A stretch of DNA of 64,000 nt, from assembly GCA_013368375.1 (NCBI GenBank), contig JAACJP010000015.1, positions 1 through 64,000 on the forward strand, read 5' to 3'. The stretch comes from Tricholomella constricta (taxonomy: Eukaryota; Basidiomycota; Agaricomycetes; Agaricales; Lyophyllaceae). Shown here one piece after another: positions 1 to 11,155 of this stretch. The position numbers and the translations under genes are program-made. Numbering within the stretch: the stretch's first letter is position 1; every line of letters starts with the position of its first letter. The notes under the pieces were generated by a model that did no database searches, was not told the DNA's origin, and saw nothing but the letters and a program-made list of their open reading frames with translations.

Positions 1-460
1 CGAGGGAGGGCGACAGGCACGAGGAGGGGGGCGGGCGGGCGGGAGGGCGACGGGCATGAGATAGGGCGACGGGCACGAGGGAGGGCGACAGGCACGAGAG
101 GGAGGGCGACAGGCGAGGGAGGGCGACGGGCATGAGATAGGGCATGAGAAGGGCGACGGGCACGAGGGAGGGCGATGGGCAGGGAGGGGAACGGGCAGGG
201 AGGGCGATGGGCAGGGAGGGCGATGGGCAGGGAGGGCGATGGGCAGGGAGGGCGACGAGCAACCTGGAAAACAAGAATTAGCCGGAGATGTACTCGATAA
301 AGAAGGGACTTACATGGGCATGGACACGAGCAGGGAACGCAATGGGCAGGGGCAGGACGATGGGCAGGGGCAGGACGATGGGCAGGGAGGGCGACGGGCA
401 CGAGGGAGGGCGACGGGCACGAGGGAGGGCGACGAGCAGCCTGCAAAAAAAGATTTAGCC
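1..460. repeat. G-rich minisatellite (left arm of large inverted repeat)
   Basis: Degenerate tandem units of the type GGGCGACGGGCACGAGG and GGGCAGGGAGGGCGAT fill this stretch. Read on the minus strand they become CTCGTC/CCCTGCTCGTCGCCC units, the same vocabulary as the plus-strand repeats at 1020-1750, so this is the outer part of one arm of a head-to-head inverted repeat. The units are not telomeric (no TTAGGG). Open frames here are low-complexity and are not called as genes. Confidence 0.8.
264..313 (-). other. Intron-like unit on minus strand of the left arm
   Basis: Read on the minus strand this 50-bp segment starts GTAAGT, contains a GGCTAATTC branch-point-like word and ends TTTTCCAG before GTTGCTCGTC. 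This is a complete short fungal intron signature inside a minisatellite. Splicing itself is inferred. Confidence 0.5.
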
Positions 461-489
461 AGGTGTCACCGGACGAAGAAGGGACTTAC
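441..489 (-). other. Intron-like unit on minus strand of the left arm (second copy)
   Basis: Minus strand: GTAAGT donor, GGCTAAATC branch-like word, TTTTTTTGCAG acceptor followed by GCTGCTCGTC. It is the second repeat of the unit at 264-313. A third donor-like GTAAGTG lies at 580-585, but no clear acceptor follows it. Confidence 0.5.
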
Positions 490-725
490 ATGGGCGCAGG
501 CAATGATGACGAGCAGAGTGGCAGGTGGGCAGTGTGCAGAATTGTCATCAGGTGGTAGAAAACATATGAATAAAAAAACACTTACTAGAAGCAGATGGGG
601 CAGGCGACGATGAGCAAGGGGCCAAGAGACGATGAGCAGAGGCCAAGAGACGATGAGCAGAGGCCAAGAGACGACGAGCAGAGGGGCAGTGAGATGGTGG
701 AAGAACGGGAAAGAAAACAATATTG

Positions 726-993
726 ACAAGTGCACGCTCTTGCAGGGGGGATGTTTAGGGCAGGCCAGAGCCACCCGTTACATAAACTGTACAGTTGCGG
801 AACTTGCCGCGCTTTGACCTGCGGATGAGCAAGAGCCCGTCAACCGGCCCAGATACAAGCACGTGCTTCCGGTTGACGGGCTCTTGCTCGTCCGAACCCA
901 GGCCAAAGCGCGGCAAATCCCGCAGCTGTACAGTTTATGTAATGGGTGGCTCTGGCCTGCCCTAAACATCCCCCTGCAAGAGCGTGCACTTGT
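726..993. repeat. Core of large inverted repeat (palindrome, 19-bp spacer)
   Basis: Bases 726-848 are the near-perfect reverse complement of 868-993: for example GAGCAAGAGCCCGTCAACC against GGTTGACGGGCTCTTGCTC at the centre, and GCACGCTCTTGCAGG against CCTGCAAGAGCGTGC at the rim. The symmetry continues outward into the flanking CTGCTCGTC repeats, giving arms of several hundred bp. Such a structure can extrude a long hairpin and would place two copies of the repeat unit in divergent orientation. Confidence 0.9.
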
Positions 994-1019
994 AATTATT
1001 GCCTTCTTTCCCGTTCTTC

Positions 1020-1850
1020 CACCATCTCATCCCTCTGCTCGTCGTCTCGGCCCTCTGCTTGTTGTCAAGCCCCCTCTGCTCATCGTCAAGCCCCCTCTGC
1101 TCATCGTCACGCCCTCTCTGCTCGTCGTCGTCACCTGCCCCACCTGCCTGAGGTAAGTTTTTTTTTATTCGTCCCTCATCTCGTGTTGATGCACGCCATT
1201 TTTCAGGCTGCTCGTCACCCTCTCCCCACCGTTGCCCTGCTCGTCATCGCTGCCCTGCCCCTCTGCTCATTGTCTCCCGGTCCTCTGCTCGTCGTCATCA
1301 CCTGCCTGAGGTAAGTTTTTTTTTATTCGTTTCCCTCATCTCCTGTTGATGCGCGCCATTTTTCAGGCTGCTCGTCACCCTCTCCCCACCGTTGCCCTGC
1401 TCGTTATCGCTGCCCTGCCCCTCTGCTCATTGTCTCCCGGCCCTCTGCTCATCGTCATCGCCTGCCTCAGGTAAGTTTTTCTTTATTCGTTTCCCTCATC
1501 TCCTGTTGATGCACGCCATTTTTCAGGCTGCTCGTCACCCTCTCCCCACCGTTGCCCTGCTTGTCATCGCTGCCCTGCCCCTGTGCTCATTGTCTCCCGG
1601 CCCTCTGCTTGTCGTCCGTCGCCTGCCCCACCTGCCTCAGGTAAGTTTTTTTTTTATTTGTTTCCCTTATCTCCTGTTGATGCACGCCATTTTTCAGGCT
1701 GCTCGTCACCCTCTCCCCACCGTTTCCCTGTTCGTCATCGCCGCCCACCCCCCAGGTAAGCATTCCCCCATTTACATTGTGTTGCCGACAACTCTGAACG
1801 CCTTCCTCAGGCTACTTGTCACCTCCTCCGAGGGTTTTTCTTACGCAATG
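1020..1850 (+). repeat. Tandem repeat with five exon/intron-like units (right arm)
   Basis: Four units of about 157-170 bp plus a shorter fifth. Each contains CTGCTCGTC-type sequence, a GGTAAGT donor, a T-run, CATCTCCTGTTGATG and a TTTTTCAG acceptor followed by GCTGCTCGTCACC. Intron-like segments are 1153-1206, 1311-1366, 1471-1526, 1641-1697 and 1756-1810 (54-57 bp). The intervening exon-like pieces are 104, 104, 114 and 58 bp. Translation is low-complexity (repeated LLVV/PLLIV), so coding is doubtful; a chain of untranslated exons is possible. Confidence 0.7.
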
Positions 1851-2247
1851 TAGACAGATTTTTGTATTTGGACATTGGATAGATTAGTTTGTTATAATGA
1901 TTGTAAATATGATTGCATTAGAACACCTGCTTGGATTGACGATATTACTACACATGTAAGGCCGAAATCATGAATCCAAAAAAACTTTCCTTGTAGATAT
2001 GTAAACACTACTTACTGACAGTCCATTACTACAGAAATAAGGCCGAAATTATGAATACAATCTCCGTTATAGATATACTTACTGATAGTTGAATTCCTGC
2101 ATTGATCACTTAATCGATCTTGTGCAGTTCAGATTCTTGCTTGCCTGAAGGCTGACATTTTCGCTTTCAAAAAGTATGTTACAAGTTATTTATTCAACGT
2201 TTATGTGTTCTAACGAATGTATTATCCCTTTGTAGTTCAGACTACCA
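1851..2247. other. AT-rich intergenic region
   Basis: No convincing open frame. Two short related direct repeats occur (ACATGTAAGGCCGAAATCATGAA near 1951 and GAAATAAGGCCGAAATTATGAA near 2034). It lies between the repeat arm and the next gene and could hold that gene's promoter; no clear TATA box was identified. Confidence 0.4.
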
Positions 2248-5200
2248 ATGCGTACTACTCGTTCAAAGCCATCGGGTACATTCCATCAGCTGCCTCTGGG
2301 TAGTCGATCATCAGGCAAACATAAAAAACCTGATACTTCACACTCTTCCTCCTCGTTAGCCACTGCCAGCCTGGAAAATGCGTTGAATGCAGCATTTGGT
2401 GCCAATTCTGCACCTCCTAATGCAGTGTCTGCGCCAGGGAATCCGGAGACAGCATTCGAGACTCCTGCTATTCCCGACACATCTGGCAGCACCAATTCCC
2501 TTCCACCTGATGCTCAGAGTATTCCTGACGCATCTTCCGCTACCGACACTCCTTCTCATCCATGCTCACCTCCAAATGCAGCTGCGTCTGTGTTGGCCCC
2601 TTCCTTGGACCGTCCACGTCCACGTCATTTGAAGACATACAAATCCTCTGCACTACGCGACAACGACGATAATTAGTTCATTTCTAATCGGGTATGGGGA
2701 TCCGGGTTGAAGGACACATTTGGATCCATTGATGAGGTCGAGTTACGAGAGCCTAGTTCTCCATTGACCATGATGCTCCCTGCCGAATTGGAGCTTGACG
2801 ATGAACTCAACAATTATGATATAGATGGCAATGGTGGCGGCGGGGTAGATGGTATGAGTGGTGGCGACAAGGAAAGTGCAGAGCGTCAGAATGAGGGTGG
2901 CGGGGATGAGGGTGGCGGAGATGAGGGTGGCGGGGGCGGGGATGAGGGTGGCGGAGATGAGGGTGGCGGGGGCGGGGATGAGATTGGCAGAGATGAGTGT
3001 GGCGGGGGCGGGGATAAGATTGGCGGAGATGAGTGTGGCGGGGGCGGGGAAGACAGTGGCGGGGATAAGGGTGGCAGAGATGAGAATAGTGGTGGTAGAG
3101 GTCAGGATAGTGGTGGCAAAGGCAAGGGCACAGGTGGTGGAGATGAGGACTCCGCCAGCAGTGAAAACAATGAGGAGGAGGAATGGGGAGGCATTGCGGA
3201 TCCTTCCTCTCCGGAGAGCCCCGCGCCGGAGAGTGATCTTAGCGCATCAGACTTCGAGGAGGTGGCAGCATTGCAAGCAGCTGCTCTTGCTCGTGAACGC
3301 AAACGCGGACGCGTGACAACCCCCACCATCGAAGAACAGGACCAAGAAGACGAGGAGGCATTCCTGAAGGAGGCAAATATGTCTCCTGAGCGCTTGACCG
3401 CTCAACAGAAAGGCAAGCAGCGGGCTCAGTCTCAGATTTCTCTGCAGGCACCTGATGAGGAGCAGGGAGGTAGGGATAGTATCGGAGAGGGAGAAATGGA
3501 GGGAGAGGGAGAGGGATGGGACAGGGCAGGAGGGAACAGTGACCGGGAGGAGGGTGATCTCACCTCTGGTCCTCTGCCCAAAGAAGCAGTCACTGCTGCG
3601 TTGGCGAGTTACCAGGTCTACCGTGACAGCCTGGAAGAGCTTTCTGTTAAGTACAGAAAGTCAGTGCTTGTTTTACAGCGAGCTGTGGGCAAGGATGTGA
3701 AGCGTCCTCGCCGTCTAAATCCTTGGAACGCGTTTCAAGCCTGGTATGGCGAGCATGGGAAGACAAAGCGCAGCGATGATGGTACGTTTTTCGGAACCTT
3801 TAGGCTTCGCCGTCACTAACAAGAATACGCTATAGTGACAGCACGCGATCGGCAGTCTTTTGTCAAAGAGGAGTACAACAAGCACCTCCAAGAACTCGAT
3901 GGCTCGCACAGTGCCGATGCACGGGAAGCACACTTCAAGGAGCAGTTAGACTGGTACAAGGAGCGTCTGTCTGTCTATGTTGAAGGTAAACGGGATACAG
4001 GGAATTTTAAGGCAGTTATGAGCCGGATATTTGAACCGTTCATCAACTTGGTAAGTAAACACCTTGTATTCTCAACATAGTGACGTGTCTGATGACCTAA
4101 AATCAGAGCATTCAAGCCTGGGATCAATACGGCGTCCATGTCTTTGGCTTTGGTGTCGACACGGAGCGAGATCTTCGAGGAGCAAGTGCCAGTGTTGCAT
4201 GGGGTGGTTCACCTGGATACGTAGCAGTACGAAACGAATACAAGACCTCGATCAACTCGCAACTGGGTGACTACGAAGGAATGTTCAAGTACGTCGCATA
4301 TAAACGCCTCCTAATGTTAGCCTAACATAGATAATTCTAGAAATGCTGAAGTACGTAGTCGCCACGTCGCAGTTGCAAGAAGTCGGTTCCCTGTCAACTG
4401 GGAACAAACCAGAGGGACGGCCTTGAGAGACCACCATCGCCGCCTTTTGGGGGAGATTATGCGAAGTGACATAGGTATGTTTTTACCTCTGTACACACCT
4501 CAATATTCTGACGCTGTCTTGACTACAGGTCATATTATTGGACACAAACTCTCGGACAGAGAGGCCAACAGTCTCACCATGCAGTGGAAGCACTGGGCCG
4601 ACATGGCATATACCCATCAAATGCGCCTCGAAGGCTGGCCCATCGATCTTGTCTCTCCAGGCCTTGATTGCGAGCCAAAGAACTTTGGGAGTAAGCAACT
4701 GAAGGCCATGATCGATAACCGAGTCAAGTCAATAGAGGACAAAGACTTTGATGAGATTGTGAGGATTGTTTCTTGGGATGACGGTACGTTGTCACATTTC
4801 TGACCGTTAAGATGTAAACTAACGGCAGCCTTCAGAGGAAAAGGCATTGTCTCTGCATGAGCAAGAGAATGTTCCACTGGTGATCAATACCGATGGAGTA
4901 GTGCTCTTGACGCTCCTTGATTCTAAGAAGTACAAGCGAGAGCTTTCCAAAACTAAGGAGCACCGTTTAGATCCTGAAGACCGTTCAGAATCAGAAGATG
5001 ACATCAGTGGCCACCCTGCTCAGCACTCCCAGACGCTAAACAAGCCCCGTAATGGTCCCCCCCCTGGCAAGAGCCATCAGTCCGAACGTCCGCCACCCCT
5101 GCAAAAGTCACATGCAGAACACCCATATCTTGATCTCCGAGCACCATCCCGCGCTAGACATCACCGCTCATGGAATCGGACTGTGAAGTCCGCTCGACGT

Positions 5201-5650
5201 CACCAGTACACCAGTGACAGGGATCCACGCAATCACTATAACCAAGTCCCACTACATCGCCAACCATATCCTGATGATGAAGATGCTGATCTGGAGATAG
5301 CAAATGGTCGCTCTCACTACTCTGGTGATAGTCGGCACGAGAACAGCCATTTCCCGGCCCCACAATCACATCCGTATATGCAGCCTCCTACTCAGCCACC
5401 TGCGCATCGTGCTCGGGATTCTCAAGGCATGGAGCCTCCAGTGAAGAAGCGGAAGCTTCGCGACATTCAACAGGCCCCTCGTGTAATTGCTCCAAATCCA
5501 CAACGAGCACGTGCACAGCATGACAGTAGGGAACCTGTAGCTGGCTCATCACGTGGAGGTGCAGAAAGAGGGTATGTGATGCAACATCAGCCTCCTACTT
5601 ATCAAAACCAATATGATGCTGATGATGATGATGATGAGTATGGGTACTAG
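2248..5650 (+). CDS. Multi-exon gene resembling accessory proteins of KDZ transposons
   Basis: The N-terminal part (2248-2676) is Ser/Pro/Ala-rich. A frame-1 TAG at 2674-2676 separates it from an acidic Gly/Asp-repeat region (GGGDEGGGDE type, about 2840-3160). Next comes a Glu-rich stretch and a folded-looking part starting RRLNPWNAFQAWYGEHGK. Good introns are visible at about 3782-3835, 4051-4107, 4290-4340, 4475-4529 and 4784-4835 (GTAYGT/GTAAGT to YAG). Later exons encode IQAWDQYGVHVFGFGVD, then a basic and Asp/His-rich tail ending at 5650. Order and texture match the gene at 41594-43768 inside the KDZ element (acidic and helical N-part, a W...G.....F.V..G.D segment, low-complexity tail). 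Function unknown. The stop at 2674 may be bypassed by an intron I could not place, or the true start may lie near 2770. Confidence 0.6.
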
Positions 5651-5819
5651 TTTCTTAGCCTTTTCAGAACTTATGCCCATAGATTATATGTATTCCTTTA
5701 TATCATACTTTTATACCCATATATGGACTGTGTTTGACATTTTCAATGCATTTATGCACTATACCTGTTTGAATGACAATTCTCCTAAAACCTTTACTTG
5801 ACTGTAGGAACTGAATACT

Positions 5820-6215
5820 GGGACTCCCATTTGAGCTAAGGTCTTGCCCAGGTAGTGTGGGACACCCCAATTTGGACTCCCACCAAACATACTTGTGAGG
5901 TGTGGTCTTGCCCAACTGGTCTAGGACCATCAACAATGGGATTACCAAAAGAAGTTGCACCTGTATTGGGACTCCCACTCACCACATTTGTAAGGTGTGG
6001 TCTTGCCCAACTGGTCTAGGACCATCAAAGATGGGATTACCAAAAGAAGTTGCACCTGTATTGGGACTCCCACTCACCACATTTGTGGTCTTGCCCAACT
6101 GGTCTAGGACCATCCAAGATGGGCATACCAAAAGAAGTTGCACCTGTATTGGGACTCCCGCTCACCACATTTGTGAGGTGTGGTCTTGCCCAACTCATCC
6201 AGATGAAATTCAGCA
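5820..6215 (+). repeat. Tandem repeat, about 93-bp units
   Basis: Four units begin near 5897, 5992, 6083 and 6175. Each reads GGTGTGGTCTTGCCCAACTG ... CTAGGACCATC ... GATGGGATTACCAAAAGAAG ... TTGGGACTCCCACTCACCAC, with small indels. Related but scrambled words (TTGCCC, GGTCTAGG, GACCATG) recur at 6640-6830, so the array may be the core of a larger degenerate element. Frames through it are repeat artefacts. Confidence 0.85.
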
Positions 6216-6812
6216 CCACTAAAGTTGCTGAGTGGTTCAAATATAGTTGCTGGCTATATAAATTTGGCCCTCCTTTATGAATTATTAAATACAAATAGTA
6301 CAATATCATACCAAATGCACGGTGAACATGTAAACTACACTTCAAATTAACTGGATAGATGTTGCTCTGCCCAAGGTGAAGAGAATGGAGTGCAAGCTTT
6401 GAATATACCAAATATATGCTGGTCAAAAGATATTACTAACTGACAGGATATTTTTTTGTCAACCTCATTATTGCATTAAGACACCTTATTCTTCTACTTG
6501 CTTTCATTTTTTTTGTATCTAATCAAATTTTCATTTGTTTGTTCTGGACTATGCCCGCTTGACAAAGCTGACATGATGCTCATTAAAACTTTCCAAGTGC
6601 CTGATTGAACCATGTTTTATTCTATGGTCTTGGCTATAAGTGTGACGTGACATGCTGGGCTTGCCCATATTTCTTGGGCAGCCCCACATTACAGTTGGAC
6701 AAGATTACAATACTTGGCACTCCCTGGGCATGGTTGGGAAAGACCAATGTGGGAGGACCATGCCTAATATTGGGATGCCCAGGTGGGGTGGTCCCGAACC
6801 ATGGTCTAGGCC
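6216..6812. other. Intergenic, no gene recognised
   Basis: AT-rich to 6600, then a short stretch (6640-6830) with repeated GGGCTTGCCC, GGTTGGG and GGACCATG words related to the array upstream. I see no supported gene. Confidence 0.4.
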
Positions 6813-7786
6813 CTAGTTAGGGTAGTCTTTCACAGTGGGACTAACTACCCTAATAAGGGGTCCCCAGGGGGTTGCCTGAAGTGGACGGGTAGACAGGGCA
6901 CGATTCACGGCGACAAGATCGAAGCGTGACACGACCGACAAAGGCTGCACAGAGCTGGATTCGTGTGGGTCTTCATCGCTAGGGATGCCGGAGATCACAG
7001 ACAAGAGACCAGCGACTTGTTCTACCGCGAGACGACGCGCAATAACCACCAGGTCGCGACCATGGACCAAGGGTACCTCTCCTGGGAGAGCCTCGACCTC
7101 CGCATGCCCACCGCACGAACCCTCCTGACCTCCCGACTCCTGGCTCTCGTCATCAACGAGGCCCTGCTTACGTTTACGAACGACGGGTGTCGCCGCAACA
7201 CGGGCAGTTTCCTCGCCTGTTGCATTATCTATAGCATCCGCCAAACAGAGTCGCTGCTCATGACGGCGGCGCGTATAGTCGTCCTAGAAGAACAGAATAA
7301 GGGCGTCAATCGGACCACAAAGGAACAACGAAACAAGCGCCTAAAACGTACTTCGGGACTCCAATCTCTAAAGCGGACAGACTACTCAGCGCCGTGCGAA
7401 ATGACCGCCCATAAGTCGGTAAAGGCAGTGTCCTCGTTAGGCCACTCCCACTGCTCAGACACCGCGTCCTGGTTCCGTAATGCTTCGATACCATCCAAAA
7501 TGTTCTCTATAAGAGGAGTACACTCTTCACGACCAGTGTCAACAGGGAGCGAACACCAAGCGACCCAATCATCGTCGAGGTTCCAGATGACCTTCCCAAA
7601 ATCAGGAGGAGGGCGTGGCATTGTAATAAGGATGACCACGAATGGAGCCGGTATAAAAACGAATCAGACTCGTTGCCAAGGCTGTATGCACCGCGCACCA
7701 CACCGTCTAGTACCATGCCAACTAGGATGTAGGTCCAACACCATGAAGCCGACTGAGGACAGTCGGTATTTCAAGTAAGGAGGAGA
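6813..7786 (+). mobile_element. 3' internal part of LTR element, family C (no pol recognised)
   Basis: This segment ends in a purine tract (AAGGAGGAGA) directly before the TGATATGC start of an LTR at 7787, so it should be the 3' end of the interior of a plus-strand element. The best protein-like frame is antisense, however: minus 7382-7639 encodes FGKVIWNLDDDWVAWCS and EALRNQDAVSEQWEWPNED, and minus 6813-7244 is another open stretch. No reverse transcriptase, RNase H or integrase motif was found on either strand. It may be a captured gene or a degraded spacer. Confidence 0.4.
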
Positions 7787-9246
7787 TGATATGCACCCTC
7801 TACGGCTGGTCACCGACCGACCGTACCGACCACAATAAGCCGCTCAAAGGCGCACGCGACAGCACCGACCAACTCACTGACCAAAACACGACTCACTCGA
7901 TTCGGCCGACCTTTCCCTCAGTTTTCGGGATCAGAGTAACCGTGTAATCAACCAGCAACTACGCACGTTCGTCTGTTAAAACGACAACACCTGACTTGGC
8001 GCGTTACCAACGACGCACTTACCGGCAAGCCGTTCCGTCTCCTATTCACGGCACTGTTAGGGCGACCTTAGCGCAGAGCTTAGTCGTACTGGCAGAGGGG
8101 AATCCAATGTTATATTAGGTACGATAAGAGAGCGTAAGTAAACCTACCTGGCAGAGGGGAATCCAATGAGAATAGAGTAAAGGATTCCCCCATGTCAGGA
8201 GGACGGCTATATACGAGTATGATACGTGAGGGCCGGCTCTCTGGGGTGTATGGCACGTAATTGATAACAGGTGGGCAGCGGCGCGTGTATGTACACGTTC
8301 CCGACGCTGTCCGATCCTCATGGCTCAGGGTGCGGGCACGAGGTCAGGCGTCGGAATCGGGATGTCGGGCATCGGAATCGGGATGTCGGGCATCGGGATC
8401 GGGCGCACGCTGGAAGGGGAGGTAGCGACAGGAATGTATAAGTATGTACACCGACGCTTGGGTCGGAGCGTCGGGGTCAGGGGCGCGATTGGTCAGGAGC
8501 GATTGCACGTGTCGGGGGACAGTCGGTGAGCGTTGGAGGGCGTGAACGGGCGTTCCCCTAACAGGCACAGATCCGACCGACTCACGGAGTTCCGCAATCA
8601 CCGACTTCTCCGATCACATATCCGACCCAACACTGGTAGTCGGTCAGTAGCACACCACACTCGACCTGTCCCGGAGACGAGTCGCGCGGTACCAGACTTG
8701 GTGACAACCTGACGTGAAACACCCACATGGTCGCACTAAAGAGACGGTGATCTTATCTTACCATATAAACACTCCCATGTAGTCCATACAAACCCCCAGT
8801 GAATTACAGCCCATATTTTCCCTCACATTCAGAAGTTAACAGCTCAAAAACCATCGTCTCTGTCGTCTCCAAACTGTTCTCCTCGTATAAACTCGTCCTA
8901 AACCGTCGCCATCGTCGTAAACTCGTAACCGCTGTCTCTGTCAGCTCGTACCCGTCGCCCAAACACGTGAGTTCTCCGTATTAACTTCGTCCATCTCGTT
9001 GTCGTGCCACCGACACCAACAGTTGCGTCGCTGACCCGTCCCATCTGGGAACGATCGCATACTATCACATTCGTTGTCTCGTCGTCGGTCCAACTAATTA
9101 CAAGTTGGATCGTCTTTACCTTCGTCAGAACAACCTTTCAACCCGGCACACTTGTGTGTTTGGGAACTTTTAACACTTCTCACCCCCTATAGTTGTTAGT
9201 AGATTTGTTATAGTGCACAGCACCTGCAGGCCTTCTAGCTCTATCA
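7787..9246 (+). mobile_element. 3' LTR of family C element (interrupted by solo LTR)
   Basis: It runs from TGATATGCACCC to TCTAGCTCTATCA, with TGATA/TATCA ends as expected for an LTR. A TATA-like CATATAAACAC lies near 8763 on the plus strand. Removing the inserted solo LTR and one 5-bp duplication leaves about 946 bp. The second copy of this LTR is at about 27106-28125: the two share CCGACC-rich starts, the TATA region, CCCCAGTGAATTACA, TTTGGGAACTTTTAACACTTCTC and the GCACAGCACCT...GGCCTTCTAGCTCTATCA end. Confidence 0.75.
8055..8563 (-). mobile_element. Solo LTR of Tf1-like chromovirus
   Basis: 509 bp running TGTTAGGGCGACC ... TTCCCCTAACA on the plus strand (minus-oriented LTR). It is flanked by a perfect 5-bp duplication GGCAC (8050-8054 and 8564-8568). 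It is closely similar to the LTRs at 12794-13284 and 18642-19132. No internal sequence remains, so it arose by LTR-LTR recombination after insertion into the family C LTR. Confidence 0.95.
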
Positions 9247-9310
9247 CCGTACGGGTTCAAATGGAGAACAAGTGAGCGCCACCCATTCCGTTTGAACCCG
9301 TGAATGGTGA
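9247..9310. repeat. Short inverted repeat next to LTR
   Basis: ACGGGTTCAAATGG near 9249 is mirrored by CCATTCCGTTTGAACCCGT near 9284, leaving a spacer of about 20 bp. The function is unknown; it lies directly outside the family C LTR end. Confidence 0.6.
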
Positions 9311-9639
9311 CATGTTGGTTGCGCGTCTACTGTCTATGCCTCGATGACCCCTGGTGGACCCTTTGTCCTCGTCTTCCTTGGTTCGATCATTGTCAATCCT
9401 CAACTCTTTCCCAATTTCAAATTCAGCATACCTGCAATCCCTGGCCTTGCACGGTCAAGGTACATATTCCATCGTTCCAATTCACCAAAGCTCCCATGCT
9501 AAGTTCATTTTTCAGTACCTTGCTGAGAATTTGTACATCTTCCAAACATCCCCAAGACCTGGACATGCTCAACACCGCCCTTGACATGACTCATCGCCGT
9601 ATCGTAATTGCAGATGTGCCTATTTGGCATGGATTCGAC

Positions 9640-9985
9640 AGTGAACCAGTGCAATCACTGGCATTGTTAAAATAACCTGTATGCAGACTAGTGCGATCAC
9701 TGAGTTCTGTATAATAGAAGGAAATACCAGTGCAATCACTGGTGCATATTGGAACTGAACACAGACCAGTGCAATCACCGATTTCTGTGTTGAAGTGACT
9801 TGAGCTGTGAGCTGGCAATTTAAATGGTCACGTGTGATGTTGGACAGCTGGATGATTATGTAATACAAGATGGTCATGTGTGATGTTGGACAGCTGGATG
9901 ATTACATAATACAAGTGTGTCACTCACGGCTCACTCACAGCTCATTCACAGCTCACTCATGGCTCACTCACTGCTCACTCATCGC
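9640..9985. repeat. Cluster of short tandem repeats
   Basis: ACCAGTGCAATCACTGGT-type palindromes recur at about 9648, 9730 and 9766. Two 46-bp units (ATGGTCACGTGTGATGTTGG ... ATGATTATGTAATACAAG) lie at 9823-9913. A run of CTCACTCA/GCTCACTCAC follows to 9985. Nothing protein-like was seen. Confidence 0.7.
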
Positions 9986-10024
9986 GCACTCGCCAGAAAC
10001 ATAAAATATATTTCTTAATTTTAT

Positions 10025-10430
10025 TTTCTCTCAGGAAACACTTAACATTTATCCCCGGAAACATTGATCGGAAACACCTTTCTTGGACCAAGGGAAACAT
10101 CTGAGAAAAATCCTTTGTGTTACCAGAGAAACATGTGAAAAAACACCCTTAGTGGTTCCCAGGAAACATCTGAGAAACATCCTTTGTGTTACCAGAGAAA
10201 CATGTGAAAGAACACCCTTTGTGGTTCCTAGGAAACATATGGGAAACATCTTTCATGTTTCTTTGCAAACAGTGAAAGAAAAACTCATCATTTTTCCCAC
10301 ATAACACTTGGGAAACATCTGTCATGGTTTTGGAGAAACAGTCAAAGAAAAATGATATATTTTTCCAAAGAAAAATTTGGGATAGATAAAATATTTTAAT
10401 TAAGTGTTTCCTAAGAAAAATATTACCCGT
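10025..10430. repeat. GGAAACAT-rich tandem repeat (about 69-bp units)
   Basis: The word GAAACAT(C/G)TG recurs many times. The clearest pair of units is TGTTACCAGAGAAACATGTG ... GTGGTTCC(C/T)AGGAAACAT at about 10117 and 10186, and the array then decays into GAAACA/GAAAAAT repeats. It abuts the truncated 3' end of the copia gag remnant downstream. Confidence 0.75.
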
Positions 10431-10433
10431 TTC

Positions 10434-11155
10434 TTATCCATGTTTCTTTGGAAGTTGATCCGTTCCATGTTTCCCACGGAACATAGACCGCCACCCGCAG
10501 TGATCACTGTGTTTCTTCATTGCGGAAAGCCTCTGATACGGCGTCCTTGGAGAGCGTGCTGAGGAGAAGCAGGGAGGAGACAAAGGAGTTGAATTTGGCT
10601 GGTAAAGCGTGAACATAGCCATGATTGTGAGCTCTTCATCACGCTTCTCGAGGGTATACCCTTTAACTGTGGCGCCTGACACGTTAATGGTATCCAGAGG
10701 ACGGAGCGCCTTGATGCAAAGCATGGCGCCCTCTACATATGTCGTGAGGTCAGTGAGCGACTCGATGTCGGTCTTGCGGATGCTAAAGAGGTCACTGAGG
10801 GAATTAAACTGTGAGTTCAGAGCAGATTTGCTGTGGACTTCTCGGAGTTTGTCCCACATTGCGGCGGGATCGTCCCTGTTCACATCTATGTGGATCTTGT
10901 TGGCTTCATCCAGCCATTGGTAAATCTCGCCAGCTGCCTTGTCACTACGGGTGAGATAAGCATTGTAAAGGATGAGGCGAGCAGCCACGGATGCGGCATC
11001 AGTGCCTGTTGATGTGGCTGGCAGCACAGTTTCCTTTCTGGGGATGATGCGGATGACACCCAGGTCAGGCGACCGTACATCAACTTCTCCCAGTAGATGT
11101 ATTTAATGGTGCCAAGTTTGGAAATGGGGGAGCGGGATGATGTCGAGTCGTCCAT
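10434..11155 (-). pseudogene. Ty1/copia-type gag remnant
   Basis: Minus strand. The N-terminal frame begins MDDSTSSRSPISKLGTIKYI with a following W, matching the usual copia gag opening (interaction with a Tyr/Trp-rich substrate-binding fold, UBN2/gag_pre type). A frame change near 11030 leads to KAAGEIYQWLDEANKIH, AAMWDKLREVHS and SLSDLFSIRKTDIESLTDLT, again typical copia gag. No zinc knuckle, protease or pol follows. The frame decays after about 10600 and the sequence runs into tandem repeats, so it is a truncated, frameshifted fragment. The family assignment is by pattern recognition only. Confidence 0.65.

Noticed and set aside
1..460. Telomere or subtelomere
   Set aside because: No TTAGGG-type repeat; the G-rich units are part of the inverted minisatellite.
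6963..7778. 271-residue plus-strand frame as a pol fragment of family C
   Set aside because: No reverse transcriptase, RNase H or integrase motif and poor composition; the antisense reads better.
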